A stretch of 64,000 bases of DNA from Paraflavisolibacter caeni (GCF_025628885.1 NZ_JAOTIF010000013.1:1-64000); one strand, 5' to 3'. Numbered from the stretch's first letter, positions 1 to 8,776 are shown. Program-made: numbers and translations. Notes: a model not told the origin generated them from the letters alone.

Positions 1-548
1 GGTCCCTGCAATCCATCCTAAGGTTTGTGATGCCTTATTTGGCCTTTGGGGTGTTCCTGTTGATCAACAAGCTGGCCAGCCATGATATCACGCCTTTTTA
101 CCTCTATGCAGGGGTGATCCTGGCCCTCATTATAGGGGACCTCTTAAGTAAGGGCAACCCGGCTAGGCAGCTGTTGCTCTTTTCCCTGCTGGGCATTACC
201 GCTCTTTTGATCGGCATGCTTTCGGAGGGGATGGTGAGTGTGTATGCCTTTATTTCGGTGGGGCTGTTTTGTTCCACGCTCTGGCCCTGCATCTTTACTT
301 TGGCCATTGCGGGTTTGGGTAAGCACACCAATGAGGGGGCTTCCTTCCTGATCATGATGATCATGGGGGGCGGGGTAGTGAGCCTGGTGCAGGGGTATCT
401 GGCCTCGGATGCTTATCTGGGCATTCAGATGTCTTACCTGGTAGGGGTGGCCTGTTTTGCCTACCTGGCCTTCTATGCCCTCAGGGCCAAGGCCATTTTG
501 AAAAGAAAAGGTATCGATTATGATGTGCCAGCAGCCGGCGGGCACTAA
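1..548 (+). CDS. Sugar MFS transporter, FucP/GluP-like (C-terminal part, 5' end outside window)
   Basis: The reading frame is open from the first bases of the window, so this is the C-terminal part of a longer gene and the internal ATG at 27 is not a believable start. The visible ~180 residues are almost wholly hydrophobic, with about five membrane helices, and carry the FucP-type signature TLAIAGLGKHTNEG followed by a Gly-rich helix and QGYLA. This family imports fucose, glucose or galactose with protons across the inner membrane. A sugar kinase follows 53 bases downstream, so uptake and phosphorylation of a hexose is the natural inference. The coding sequence looks clearly richer in G+C than the genes after it. 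Confidence 0.85.
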   Translation, partial: SLQSILRFVMPYLAFGVFLLINKLASHDITPFYLYAGVILALIIGDLLSKGNPARQLLLFSLLGITALLIGMLSEGMVSVYAFISVGLFCSTLWPCIFTLAIAGLGKHTNEGASFLIMMIMGGGVVSLVQGYLASDAYLGIQMSYLVGVACFAYLAFYALRAKAILKRKGIDYDVPAAGGH

Positions 549-601
549 ACCATATTAGCATGACACTAAACAATATTAAATATCTTTTTAACTGAAAAGT
601 T

Positions 602-1597
602 ATGAACAACCAACCCTATGCTATTGGTGTGGATATAGGCGGTACCTCTACAAAATATGGAGTTGTCAATCGCCTTGGAAAAATTGCTTATAAAGGCAGT
701 ATTCCGACAAACCAATACCCGACCGCAGAAGAATTTGTAGAGGCATTACATTGTGCCTTACAACCGATAATAAATGAGATCGGAATTGATCAAATTAAAG
801 GCATTGGTATAGGCGCGCCCAATGGTAATTATTATACAGGAACCGTGGACTATGCACCGAACCTGCCGTGGAATAAGGTAGTACCGTTAGTTGATCTTGT
901 TAGTGGGATTTCCAATTTACCTTGTTGGCTGACCAATGATGCCAATGCTGCAGCCATGGGCGAAATGATGTATGGTGCAGCAAGAGGAATGAAAGACTTT
1001 ATTGTCATTACCTTGGGAACAGGAGTAGGCAGTGGCATTGTGAACAACGGACAATTGGTGTATGGTCATGATGGTTTTGCCGGAGAACTGGGGCATACCA
1101 TTGCGCGCAGAGGCCGAAAGCACTGGTCAACTGGCTATGATGGATCATTGGAGACCTATGTTTCCGCTACAGGTATTGCCTTAACAGCAAAGATATTTCT
1201 AGAAACCTGGACTAAGCCATCTCTTTTGAGAGGCTACAAAGAAGAGGAGATCACTTCAAAGCTGATCTGCGAATGCGCTCTCCAGGGTGATGAACTGGCT
1301 CAGCATGTATTTGACTACACAGGGGAGATCCTGGGTGAAGCACTATCCAATTTTGTGATGTTTTCCTCTCCGGAAGCCGTCATCCTGTTTGGTGGAGTGA
1401 TCAAAGCAGGAGACCTCCTGATGAAACCTGTTAAGGAACATATGGAACGCAACCTGCTGCCCATCTTCCAAAATAAAGTGAAACTGCTCTTTAGTGAGCT
1501 CAAGGAAGCTGATGCAGCCATCCTGGGCGCCAGTGCCCTGGTTTGGGAGGGGAAAATGAGTCTTTCAAATTTGAAGCAGGAAAAATTAATCCAGTAA
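602..1597 (+). CDS. ROK family sugar kinase (glucokinase-like) lacking the zinc cysteines
   Basis: 331 residues, normal length for a ROK kinase. The ATP phosphate motif DIGGT is at residues 11-15, the catalytic loop LTNDANAAA near 115, and the second phosphate motif GTGVGSGIV near 140. Substrate residues ELGHT follow at 162-166. The family's zinc site, CGCGxxGCxE, reads WSTGYDGSLE at 175-184, so all three cysteines are replaced (W175, T177, S182) while H165 is kept. Known ROK members phosphorylate glucose, N-acetylglucosamine or related sugars; the preceding MFS transporter suggests an imported hexose. The substrate cannot be fixed from sequence. ATG at 602 is the first in frame. Confidence 0.9.
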   Translation: MNNQPYAIGVDIGGTSTKYGVVNRLGKIAYKGSIPTNQYPTAEEFVEALHCALQPIINEIGIDQIKGIGIGAPNGNYYTGTVDYAPNLPWNKVVPLVDLVSGISNLPCWLTNDANAAAMGEMMYGAARGMKDFIVITLGTGVGSGIVNNGQLVYGHDGFAGELGHTIARRGRKHWSTGYDGSLETYVSATGIALTAKIFLETWTKPSLLRGYKEEEITSKLICECALQGDELAQHVFDYTGEILGEALSNFVMFSSPEAVILFGGVIKAGDLLMKPVKEHMERNLLPIFQNKVKLLFSELKEADAAILGASALVWEGKMSLSNLKQEKLIQ

Positions 1598-1630
1598 AAA
1601 GTTTAGGCGCTAATAGTTAATAGTTAAAGC

Positions 1631-1660
1631 GAGCTGGCCATTCCTGGCCGGCTCTTTTTT
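1631..1660 (+). terminator. Intrinsic terminator after the ROK kinase
   Basis: A 10-bp stem (1631-1640 with 1645-1654, one G-T wobble), a TTCC loop and six T residues. It ends only 16 bases before the next start codon, which leaves no room for a separate promoter. Confidence 0.85.
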
Positions 1661-1676
1661 CCAAAACAATTACAAT

Positions 1677-2525
1677 ATGAAAAAATTCCAACTGAATTTA
1701 TACAAGCTGAGTCTTGTACTGTTTATTTCGTTAGCAGGATGCTCCGGGGTCTTAAAGACCAGCACAACAGAAAGTTCAAAACAAAGAAAACCTGGTGCAC
1801 CCGTTGAATTAAAAGTAATGACCTATAATGTTCACCACTGCAATCCCCCATCAAAAGCCCAAGCTGGAACAATCGATCTGGCAGCTGTTACAAAGGTTAT
1901 TGCATCTGCATCACCAGACATTGTTTTTCTCCAAGAAATTGATGTTCATACGTCACGCTCAGGAAAAGACATCAACCAGGCAGAGGCTATTGCTAAGCAA
2001 TTGGGGATGAATTATTACTTTGGTAAAGCACTTGATTTTGGCGGTGGTGAATATGGCATTGCCATTCTTTCCCGATTCCAATTAACAGATCCAAAGGTTT
2101 ATTTGCTCCCCAAAAAGGAATCCATACAATCCGAACAAAGGGCTTTGTTAACAGCAACTGCCACCCTGGAAAACAGGCTAAAACTTAGAATAGCCTGCAC
2201 ACACATGGATTATGTAAGTCCGGAAAACAGGATTCTTCAGTACAATAAAATCAGTGAGGTTTTAAAAAATGAAACGCTGCCGGTTGTTTTGGGAGGGGAT
2301 TTTAATGACACTTTAAACAGCAAAGAGATGAGTGATTTCACAAAGACATTCAAATCTCTTTGCAGACCTTGTTTACCTACAGACCCTTCTGATCTTCCGG
2401 AAAAAACTATCGACTATATTTTAACAGACCGGAATCATTCATGGAAGGTCCTCTCCTATTTTGTAGGTGAAGATTCCTATGCTTCCGATCATCGTCCAGT
2501 TTTTTCAACTATATCGTTGCGATAA
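1677..2525 (+). CDS. Endonuclease/exonuclease/phosphatase family lipoprotein
   Basis: 282 residues. The N-terminus is a lipoprotein signal (hydrophobic LVLFISLAGC, lipidated Cys about residue 22), so the enzyme is likely anchored to a membrane facing the periplasm or outside. The EEP metal-phosphoesterase motifs are present in order: MTYNVHH near 50, FLQEID near 86, ACTHMDY, GGDFND near 210 and SDHRPV near 270. Members hydrolyse phosphodiesters in nucleic acids, phosphoinositides or sphingomyelin; the substrate here is unknown. It begins just after a strong terminator, so expression may depend on read-through from the kinase gene. A second terminator follows at 2657. Confidence 0.85.
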   Translation: MKKFQLNLYKLSLVLFISLAGCSGVLKTSTTESSKQRKPGAPVELKVMTYNVHHCNPPSKAQAGTIDLAAVTKVIASASPDIVFLQEIDVHTSRSGKDINQAEAIAKQLGMNYYFGKALDFGGGEYGIAILSRFQLTDPKVYLLPKKESIQSEQRALLTATATLENRLKLRIACTHMDYVSPENRILQYNKISEVLKNETLPVVLGGDFNDTLNSKEMSDFTKTFKSLCRPCLPTDPSDLPEKTIDYILTDRNHSWKVLSYFVGEDSYASDHRPVFSTISLR

Positions 2526-2656
2526 GCAACTTGAACCAGATTTTGAAGGATTATGGAGATCAGGCGGAATAGGATATTAACATACAGGAAAAGTCAGTAA
2601 GGAAGTTTGAGGTACCGGTGAGATGATGAGTTCATAAAAGGATAAAAAGGATATTG

Positions 2657-2685
2657 AAGGCCGCTCGGAAGAGTGGCCTTTTTTT
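2657..2685 (+). terminator. Intrinsic terminator after the EEP lipoprotein
   Basis: Stem 2657-2666 paired with 2671-2680 (10 bp, one G-T wobble), GGAA loop, then a run of T to 2685. Confidence 0.85.
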
Positions 2686-2704
2686 GTTGGAGATCACCCC
2701 CCAG

Positions 2705-2719
2705 TCCGCCTGAGGTGGA
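2705..2719. repeat. Imperfect copy of dispersed dyad TCCGCC-N3-GGCGGA
   Basis: TCCGCC-TGA-GGTGGA, one base from perfect symmetry. A perfect copy lies at 29402-29416. Confidence 0.5.
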
Positions 2720-2790
2720 GAGCAACCGCGCACATGGCCCTGGTTGGATGCGGACTGAGGGATGGAGGGAATGACGTATGGGGTATTGAA

Positions 2791-2818
2791 GTTTGGAGTT
2801 TGAAGTTTGGAGTTGGGG
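2791..2818. repeat. Heptad repeat block, GTTTGRA type
   Basis: Four successive 7-bp units of the GTTTGGA/GTTTGAA type, the last degenerate. The same units recur at 9234 and 24964. Confidence 0.75.
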
Positions 2819-2948
2819 GGCAAAACTTGGAGGGTGGGGTTGGTTTTGTATCTTTAGACTCAGTTCCCTTGCCTCCGTTCAGGGCTTTTTAGGGCGTTCT
2901 GCCTGTAGGTTGTTTTCCCCTTATTTATGAGCATTTGCTCAATTCAGA

Positions 2949-3408
2949 TCGAAGCATAGTCGAAAGATGGTCGAAGGATAGTCGAAGGATGATCGAAGGA
3001 TGGTCGAGGTAGCATCGGCTTAGATACGGCTATGGTACGGCTTAAGTACGGAGTTGGTACGGAGTAAGTAGGGAGTAGGCATCCATTCAGCATGGGGTAA
3101 GTATTGTTCAGGGATGAGTTAAGGGATTAGGGGGCAAAATCTGTTTCGTGCTTGAAGTATGCTTCAGGTATGCTTCAGCTATACTTGATCTACCCTGAAG
3201 GTATGGTTGGGTGGGATAGATAAGGGGATAGTAGGGCGTAGGTATACTTTAGATACGGGGTTGATAGATACGGGGTTGATCCGGAGTAGTATAGGAGTGG
3301 TCGAGGAGGATGTAGTTAGGATGTACGGAGCATGTTTACTATAACTCTACTATATGTTTACTATAACTTTACTGTAAGTTTCCTATAAGATTACTATAAG
3401 ACCTCTAG
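2949..3408. repeat. Degenerate 11-bp tandem repeat array in several sub-blocks
   Basis: Four clear blocks share an exact 11-bp spacing but differ in consensus: TCGAAGGATRG (2949-3014, six units), GGCTTAGGTAC (3017-3082, six units), GCTTCAGGTAT (3150-3215, about five units) and ATGTTTACTAT (3332-3408, seven units). A weaker block with units starting GGAG lies at 3283-3337, and a 15-bp direct repeat at 3252-3281. With units aligned, a TA (sometimes TG) step sits at positions 9-10 of most units. The period is not a multiple of three, so the array is not coding. Confidence 0.85.
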
Positions 3409-3445
3409 TGAATTGCTGCAAAGGGAAATGAAGCGGGAACAGAGG

Positions 3446-3456
3446 GAATGACGAAT
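3446..3456 (+). repeat. Dispersed 11-mer GAATGACGAAT
   Basis: One of five exact copies in the window (also 6152, 29383, 29425, 56001), all in spacers and in the same orientation. Confidence 0.7.
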
Positions 3457-3616
3457 AAATTAAAAATAATTCAAATGCAAATTATTAGGCCAGGTTTGGT
3501 GGTAGTAAGGTTTCGATTGGGGTTTTTGAGATATGTGAAATAAAGGTTATTTTCCAGTTAGGAGGATTACCTGCTCTATAGTTAAAGATTGTCTAAGTTC
3601 AAGATTTTTTAGTCTT

Positions 3617-3636
3617 TTGGCAGAGTATTTTGCCAA
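3617..3636. promoter_or_regulatory. Dyad TTGGCA-N8-TGCCAA, possible operator
   Basis: A perfect 6-bp inverted repeat with an 8-bp spacer, about 125 bases upstream of the sufB promoter box. The spacing suits a dimeric regulator; no regulator is identified. Confidence 0.3.
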
Positions 3637-3761
3637 GGAATTTTGTTTCAAGTTGGGCAAAAAGGTTTACAAATGTTTTTTTAACGGTTTAATAAATGTT
3701 AACTATTAGCCATTGAGAAAACTAATATCACTATTTATACTTTTTTGTACAAATTGAGCCT

Positions 3762-3769
3762 TACCTTTG
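3762..3769 (+). promoter_or_regulatory. Bacteroidota-type -7 box before sufB
   Basis: TACCTTTG matches the TAnnTTTG element exactly. A TTTTTTG tract ends at 3747, only 14 bases upstream, which is closer than the usual spacing of about 19. The leader would be about 30 bases. Confidence 0.55.
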
Positions 3770-3803
3770 CGCGAATAACAAGGCTAAAAAATTTGATGTT
3801 GTT

Positions 3804-5249
3804 ATGAATGAAGGACTATCAACTATAGAGCAAACGGTACTTTCTGACTACAAATATGGTTTCGTTACTCATATTGAAGCAGATGAGGCGCCTAAAGGAT
3901 TGAGCGAGGACATTGTTCGCTTTATTTCTGCCAAAAAGAATGAACCCCAGTGGATGCTAGAGTGGAGACTTAAAGCCTACCGCTACTGGCTGACCTTAAA
4001 AGAACCAAACTGGGCAAATGTAAAGTATCCTGCGATAAATTACCAGGATATTATTTATTATTCTGCTCCCAAACAGAAAGTAAAGCTCAACAGCATGGAT
4101 GAAGTAGATCCTGAGCTGAGGCGTACTTTCGAAAAGTTGGGTATTTCACTGGATGAGCAAAAACGCCTGAGTGGTGTGGCTGTAGATGCGGTAATTGACA
4201 GTGTTTCCATTGCTACCACTTTTAAAGAGCAACTGGCTGAACAGGGCATTATCTTCTGCTCCATGTCGGAAGCTGTACAAGACCACCCTGAGCTTGTAAA
4301 GAAGTATATAGGCTCTGTAGTTCCTATGACAGACAATTATTTTGCAGCTTTGAACTCTGCAGTATTCAGTGATGGATCGTTTTGTTATATTCCAAAAGGC
4401 GTTCGCTGCCCGATGGAGCTTTCTACCTATTTCCGTATCAATGCTGAAAATACAGGCCAATTTGAAAGGACGCTGATCGTTGCAGAAGAAGGCAGCTATG
4501 TAAGCTACCTGGAAGGCTGTACAGCTCCTATGCGTGATGAAAACCAGCTGCATGCTGCCGTTGTAGAACTGATTGCAATGGACAAGGCTGAAATTAAATA
4601 CTCCACAGTTCAAAACTGGTATCCTGGTGATAAAGAAGGAAATGGAGGTATATACAATTTCGTAACTAAACGTGGTATTTGCCAAGGCGTTGGTTCCAAG
4701 ATTTCCTGGACACAGGTTGAAACCGGCTCAGCAATTACCTGGAAATATCCCAGTGTGATCCTGAAAGGAGACAACTCGGTTGGTGAGTTTTATTCTGTAG
4801 CTGTTACGAACAACCACCAACAAGCAGATACTGGTACCAAAATGCAGCATATCGGTAAAAATACCCGCAGCCGCATCGTTTCAAAAGGTATCTCTGCAGG
4901 ATTCAGCAACAATAGCTACCGTGGTTTAGTGCACATGGGCAAAAAGGCAACCAATGCCCGTAACTTCTCCCAGTGTGACTCCCTCCTATTGGGTGATAAA
5001 TGTGGTGCACACACCTTCCCATATATTGAAGTCAAGAACAGCACATCTGTAGCTGAGCATGAGGCGACTACTTCTAAAATTGGTGAAGACCAGATCTTCT
5101 ACTGCAACCAGCGTGGTATCGATACTGAGACTGCAGTAGCATTGATCATCAATGGCTTCGCTAAGGAAGTAATGAACCAATTGCCTATGGAGTTTGCAGT
5201 AGAAGCTCAAAAACTGCTGGCAATCAGTCTTGAAGGAAGTGTAGGATAA
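3804..5249 (+). CDS. sufB: SufB, Fe-S cluster scaffold subunit
   Basis: 481 residues, the usual SufB length. It contains the family blocks [17 protein letters not shown] (about 153-170), the core beta-helix, and the C-terminal [20 protein letters not shown] and [16 protein letters not shown]. SufB is the scaffold on which SufBC2D assembles Fe-S clusters from iron and persulfide delivered by SufE. First gene of the suf operon; sufC follows after a 134-bp spacer rich in 7-bp repeats. ATG at 3804 is preceded by a TAnnTTTG promoter. Confidence 0.97.
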   Translation: MNEGLSTIEQTVLSDYKYGFVTHIEADEAPKGLSEDIVRFISAKKNEPQWMLEWRLKAYRYWLTLKEPNWANVKYPAINYQDIIYYSAPKQKVKLNSMDEVDPELRRTFEKLGISLDEQKRLSGVAVDAVIDSVSIATTFKEQLAEQGIIFCSMSEAVQDHPELVKKYIGSVVPMTDNYFAALNSAVFSDGSFCYIPKGVRCPMELSTYFRINAENTGQFERTLIVAEEGSYVSYLEGCTAPMRDENQLHAAVVELIAMDKAEIKYSTVQNWYPGDKEGNGGIYNFVTKRGICQGVGSKISWTQVETGSAITWKYPSVILKGDNSVGEFYSVAVTNNHQQADTGTKMQHIGKNTRSRIVSKGISAGFSNNSYRGLVHMGKKATNARNFSQCDSLLLGDKCGAHTFPYIEVKNSTSVAEHEATTSKIGEDQIFYCNQRGIDTETAVALIINGFAKEVMNQLPMEFAVEAQKLLAISLEGSVG

Positions 5250-5254
5250 ACCAA

Positions 5255-5327
5255 GATTTCGGATTTCGGAATCTTGAGGTTTGGGAATTTAAAAATGGGG
5301 TTGCCGGTTGCCAGTTACCGGTAACAG
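5255..5327. repeat. Heptad repeat blocks between sufB and sufC
   Basis: Two runs of 7-bp units: GATTTCG twice, then degenerate units (5255-5282), and GTTGCCG, GTTGCCA, GTTACCG, GTAACAG (5300-5327). The rest of the 134-bp spacer is AT-rich and also loosely heptadic up to the sufC start. Confidence 0.7.
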
Positions 5328-5383
5328 GACAAGGAACTGGCACCGATTCATAATTAATACAATCAATAATCAACAAATAAAAC

Positions 5384-6148
5384 ATGTTATCGATAAGAAA
5401 CCTGCATGCAGGCATTGAAGAAAAAAAGATTTTAAAAGGAATTAATCTAGACATCAAACCGGGTGAAGTACATGCTATTATGGGACCTAATGGTTCTGGT
5501 AAAAGCACTTTGGCATCTGTACTGGCCGGAAGAGCAGATTATGAAGTATTAGATGGTTCCGTTGATTTTGATGGCAAAGACCTTTTGGAATTGTCACCTG
5601 AGGCTAGAGCCGGGGAAGGTTTGTTTCTTGCGTTCCAGTACCCAGTAGAAATTCCAGGTCTGAGCACAACCAACTTTATTAAAACTGCTGTAAACGAAGT
5701 ACGCAAGTACCGTGGGCAAGAGTCTCTGGATGCTGTAGCTTTCCTACGACTGATGAAAGAAAAGATGGCCATGATGGAAATAGACCAGTCACTTTTGAGC
5801 CGTCCTTTGAATGAAGGTTTCTCTGGTGGTGAGAAAAAACGTAACGAGATCTTCCAAATGGCGATGCTAGAACCAAAGCTGGCTATTTTGGATGAAACTG
5901 ACTCTGGTTTGGATATCGATGCTATCCGCATTGTAGCCAATGGTGTGAACAAGCTGCGCTCTAAAGACAACGCGGTATTGTTAGTAACTCACTATCAGCG
6001 TCTTTTGGATTATATCGTTCCTGATTTTGTACACGTACTGTACAATGGACGTATTGTGAAGTCTGGTACTAAAGAATTGGCACTTGAGCTGGAAGAAAGA
6101 GGATACGACTTTATTAAGAGTGTAGTGGACGCTGTTGAAGAAGCGTAA
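5384..6148 (+). CDS. sufC: SufC, ATPase of the SUF complex
   Basis: 254 residues. ABC ATPase with Walker A GPNGSGKST near residue 33, a SufC-type signature FSGGEKKRNE near 148, and Walker B LAILDETDSGLD near 166; the H-loop is in VTHYQRL. SufC lacks membrane partners and instead drives conformational change of SufB-SufD during cluster assembly in the cytoplasm. Second gene of the operon, 63 bases before sufD. Confidence 0.97.
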   Translation: MLSIRNLHAGIEEKKILKGINLDIKPGEVHAIMGPNGSGKSTLASVLAGRADYEVLDGSVDFDGKDLLELSPEARAGEGLFLAFQYPVEIPGLSTTNFIKTAVNEVRKYRGQESLDAVAFLRLMKEKMAMMEIDQSLLSRPLNEGFSGGEKKRNEIFQMAMLEPKLAILDETDSGLDIDAIRIVANGVNKLRSKDNAVLLVTHYQRLLDYIVPDFVHVLYNGRIVKSGTKELALELEERGYDFIKSVVDAVEEA

Positions 6149-6151
6149 TTT

Positions 6152-6162
6152 GAATGACGAAT
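6152..6162 (+). repeat. Dispersed 11-mer GAATGACGAAT
   Basis: Located four bases after the sufC stop codon, in the sufC-sufD spacer. Confidence 0.7.
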
Positions 6163-6211
6163 CAGTCATAGTCGAGCAGTCCATTTTCTTTCAGTTTTAA
6201 AACCTTATTAG

Positions 6212-7513
6212 ATGACTATAGAACTTTTTAAAGAATATTTCGAGCAGTTGCAACAGGCTGATCATAAAAGCAGCCTGGGCACGGTTCGCCAAAATGCATT
6301 CAATGCTTTCAGCAAGATGGGTATTCCTGGCTTAAAGCATGAAGAATGGAAATATACCCGCATCAGCGGTGTGTTCAATAAAGAATTCAAGGTACCATTC
6401 GTAGCGGATGTTTCTATAACCAAAGCAGAAGTAGATGCTGTACGTTTACCTGGCCACGAAGAAGCCAATGAACTGGTTTTCGTGAATGGTATTTTTTCTT
6501 TCGAGCTTTCCAAGATATTCTCCAAAGACCTTACTGTATTGCCTTTGGAAGAAGCTGCAGCAAATGAATATAAAGAAATCGTTTCCACGCACCTTGGTCA
6601 CAGTGCCCGTTACCAGAAAGATGGTATCAATGCTCTGAATACTGCGTTTGTGCATGGAGGTGTATTCATTCATGTCAGTAAAGGGAAGATCGTTGAACAT
6701 CCTGTTTACATCTACAACATCACTGATGCACGATTTGCGCCTATCCTGTCGCAACCACGCAGCCTGATCTATGTTGGCGTGAACGCACAAATGAAGCTTG
6801 TTGAAACATTTTCAACAATGGGTGAACAAGAAAGCTTCACCAACCAGGTACTGGAAATGGTTGTTGAAAAAGATGCACATGCAGAGTATTACAAAATACA
6901 AAACGATGCTGGTCATAGCCAGGTGAGCACTACGCATATCAGGCAGATCGGCAAAAGCTATACACATACTGTTACCATTTCTTTGGATGGAAGTATTGTG
7001 CGCAACAACCTGAATGTAATATTGGATGCAGATCATTGTGAGTCACATTTGTACGGCTTGTACCTGATGAAGGGTGACACACATGTAGACAATCATACTG
7101 TTGTAGACAATGTGCAACCGAACTGTTTCAGCAATGAGTTGTACAAAGGCATTATGGATGGCAATGCCACAGGTGTTTTCAACGGAAAGATCTTCGTTGA
7201 GCCTGATGCACAAAAGACCAATGCTTACCAGTCGAACAAAAACATATTGCTTTCTGACTCAGCCAGCATCAATGCCAAGCCACAGCTTGAGATTTTTGCA
7301 GATGATGTGAAGTGTTCGCATGGTTGTACAGTAGGTAGTCTTGATGAAGAAGCTATGTTCTATTTACGTTCGAGAGGTATCAGCGAAAAGACTGCCCGCT
7401 CACTGATGCTGCATGCTTTTGCTGATAATGTACTGGAACACATCAACCTGCCTGTGATCAGGGATTATGTAGATGAGCTGATTTCGGAAAGACTTGGATA
7501 CGAAATGGTGTAG
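6212..7513 (+). CDS. sufD: SufD, Fe-S cluster assembly subunit
   Basis: 433 residues, typical of SufD. The N-terminal helical part contains GLKHEEWKYTRIS near residue 39; the C-terminal half is the SufBD core with CSHGCTVGSLDEEAMFYLRSRG near 366. It pairs with SufB and binds SufC. The operon position sufB-C-D-S-E is the standard order in Bacteroidota. Translation starts at ATG 6212; sufS follows after 18 bases. Confidence 0.96.
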   Translation: MTIELFKEYFEQLQQADHKSSLGTVRQNAFNAFSKMGIPGLKHEEWKYTRISGVFNKEFKVPFVADVSITKAEVDAVRLPGHEEANELVFVNGIFSFELSKIFSKDLTVLPLEEAAANEYKEIVSTHLGHSARYQKDGINALNTAFVHGGVFIHVSKGKIVEHPVYIYNITDARFAPILSQPRSLIYVGVNAQMKLVETFSTMGEQESFTNQVLEMVVEKDAHAEYYKIQNDAGHSQVSTTHIRQIGKSYTHTVTISLDGSIVRNNLNVILDADHCESHLYGLYLMKGDTHVDNHTVVDNVQPNCFSNELYKGIMDGNATGVFNGKIFVEPDAQKTNAYQSNKNILLSDSASINAKPQLEIFADDVKCSHGCTVGSLDEEAMFYLRSRGISEKTARSLMLHAFADNVLEHINLPVIRDYVDELISERLGYEMV

Positions 7514-7531
7514 ACTATAAAAACTTTAAAG

Positions 7532-8776
7532 ATGATACAAACTGCCCCCATACAACAGATATATGATGTAGCAGCCATTCGCCGGCAATTTCCCGTATTA
7601 AGCCGGGAAGTAAAAGGCAAAAGACTGATTTACCTTGACAATGCAGCTACTTCTCAAAAGCCCCAGGTGGTATTGGATGCATTAACGCGTTATTATACCG
7701 ACATCAATGCCAATATTCACCGTGGTATTCATACGCTGGCGGAAGAAGCTACTGCTGCTTTTGAATTGACGCGTGATGCCATCCAAAGGTTTTTGAATGC
7801 ATCATCGAGAGAGGAAATCATTTTTACCAAGGGTACTACAGAATCTATCAACCTAGTAGCATATACCTGGGGCAGGCAAAACATCAAAGCCGGAGATGAG
7901 ATCATTATCTCTACTATGGAACACCACTCCAATATTGTTCCCTGGCTTATGTTGTGTGAGGAAAAGGGAGCTGTTTTGAAAGTGATCCCAATCAATGATG
8001 ATGGGGAACTGCTGATGGATGAATATAAAAAACTCATCACAAAGCGGACAAAGCTAGTTTCTGTAGTTCATGTATCTAATGCACTGGGAACGATCAACCC
8101 TGTAAAAGAAATCATCAAAATAGCACATGAGGCTGGCGCCATTGTTTTAGTGGATGGCGCCCAGTCCACAGTGCACTTAGACATAGATGTCACTGACCTT
8201 GATTGCGACTTCTTTGCTTTCTCTGGCCATAAATTGTATGGACCTACAGGCATTGGTGCCTTGTATGGGAAAAGGGACCTGCTCCTGAGCATGCATCCTT
8301 TTCAAGGTGGTGGAGAAATGATCAAGGAAGTTTCATTTCAGTCGTTTTCGTATAATGATCTACCTTACAAGTTTGAAGCAGGCACTCCAAACGTTGCTGA
8401 TGCCGTGGCATTAAAGACCGCTTTTGATTATACAGAAGCACTGGGTAAGGAAAATATCAGACAGCATGAAAATGAGTTGCTGTCCTATGCAACAGAGCAA
8501 CTGGATGCGATTGAAGGTATCAGGATCATTGGCAGGGCCAAAGAAAAGATCAGTGTATTATCGTTCGTGGTAGAAAATGTGCATCCACAGGACCTTGGAA
8601 TTTTACTTGACAATCGTGGTATTGCTGTACGTACCGGTCACCACTGTGCACAACCTTTAATGGATCGCTTTGGCATACCAGGTACCACCAGGGCTTCATT
8701 TGCCTTATACAATACGAAAGAAGAAATAGATGAATTGGCAATTGGTCTTCAAAAAGCCATTAAATTATTATCCTGA
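7532..8776 (+). CDS. sufS: SufS cysteine desulfurase
   Basis: 414 residues, class II (SufS/CsdA type) PLP enzyme. The Schiff-base lysine lies in SGHKLYGPTG (K234), the substrate/PLP histidine in TMEHHSN, and the persulfide cysteine in RTGHHCAQP (C372). It removes sulfur from cysteine and passes it to SufE. The stop codon overlaps the sufE start by one base (TGATG at 8774-8778), so the pair is translationally coupled. Confidence 0.97.
   Translation: MIQTAPIQQIYDVAAIRRQFPVLSREVKGKRLIYLDNAATSQKPQVVLDALTRYYTDINANIHRGIHTLAEEATAAFELTRDAIQRFLNASSREEIIFTKGTTESINLVAYTWGRQNIKAGDEIIISTMEHHSNIVPWLMLCEEKGAVLKVIPINDDGELLMDEYKKLITKRTKLVSVVHVSNALGTINPVKEIIKIAHEAGAIVLVDGAQSTVHLDIDVTDLDCDFFAFSGHKLYGPTGIGALYGKRDLLLSMHPFQGGGEMIKEVSFQSFSYNDLPYKFEAGTPNVADAVALKTAFDYTEALGKENIRQHENELLSYATEQLDAIEGIRIIGRAKEKISVLSFVVENVHPQDLGILLDNRGIAVRTGHHCAQPLMDRFGIPGTTRASFALYNTKEEIDELAIGLQKAIKLLS

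Larger units (their letters stand above)
2526..3803. other. Long gene-free spacer with several periodic repeats
   Basis: No convincing gene in 1.28 kb. It holds a terminator (2657-2685), an imperfect TCCGCC/GGTGGA dyad (2705-2719), heptad repeats (2791-2818), an array of 11-bp units (2949-3408), one GAATGACGAAT copy (3446-3456), a TTGGCA/TGCCAA dyad (3617-3636) and the probable sufB promoter (3762-3769). Confidence 0.8.

Noticed and set aside
2949-3408. CRISPR-like array
   Set aside because: Units are 11 bp, directly adjacent, without spacers of constant length, and no cas genes are near.
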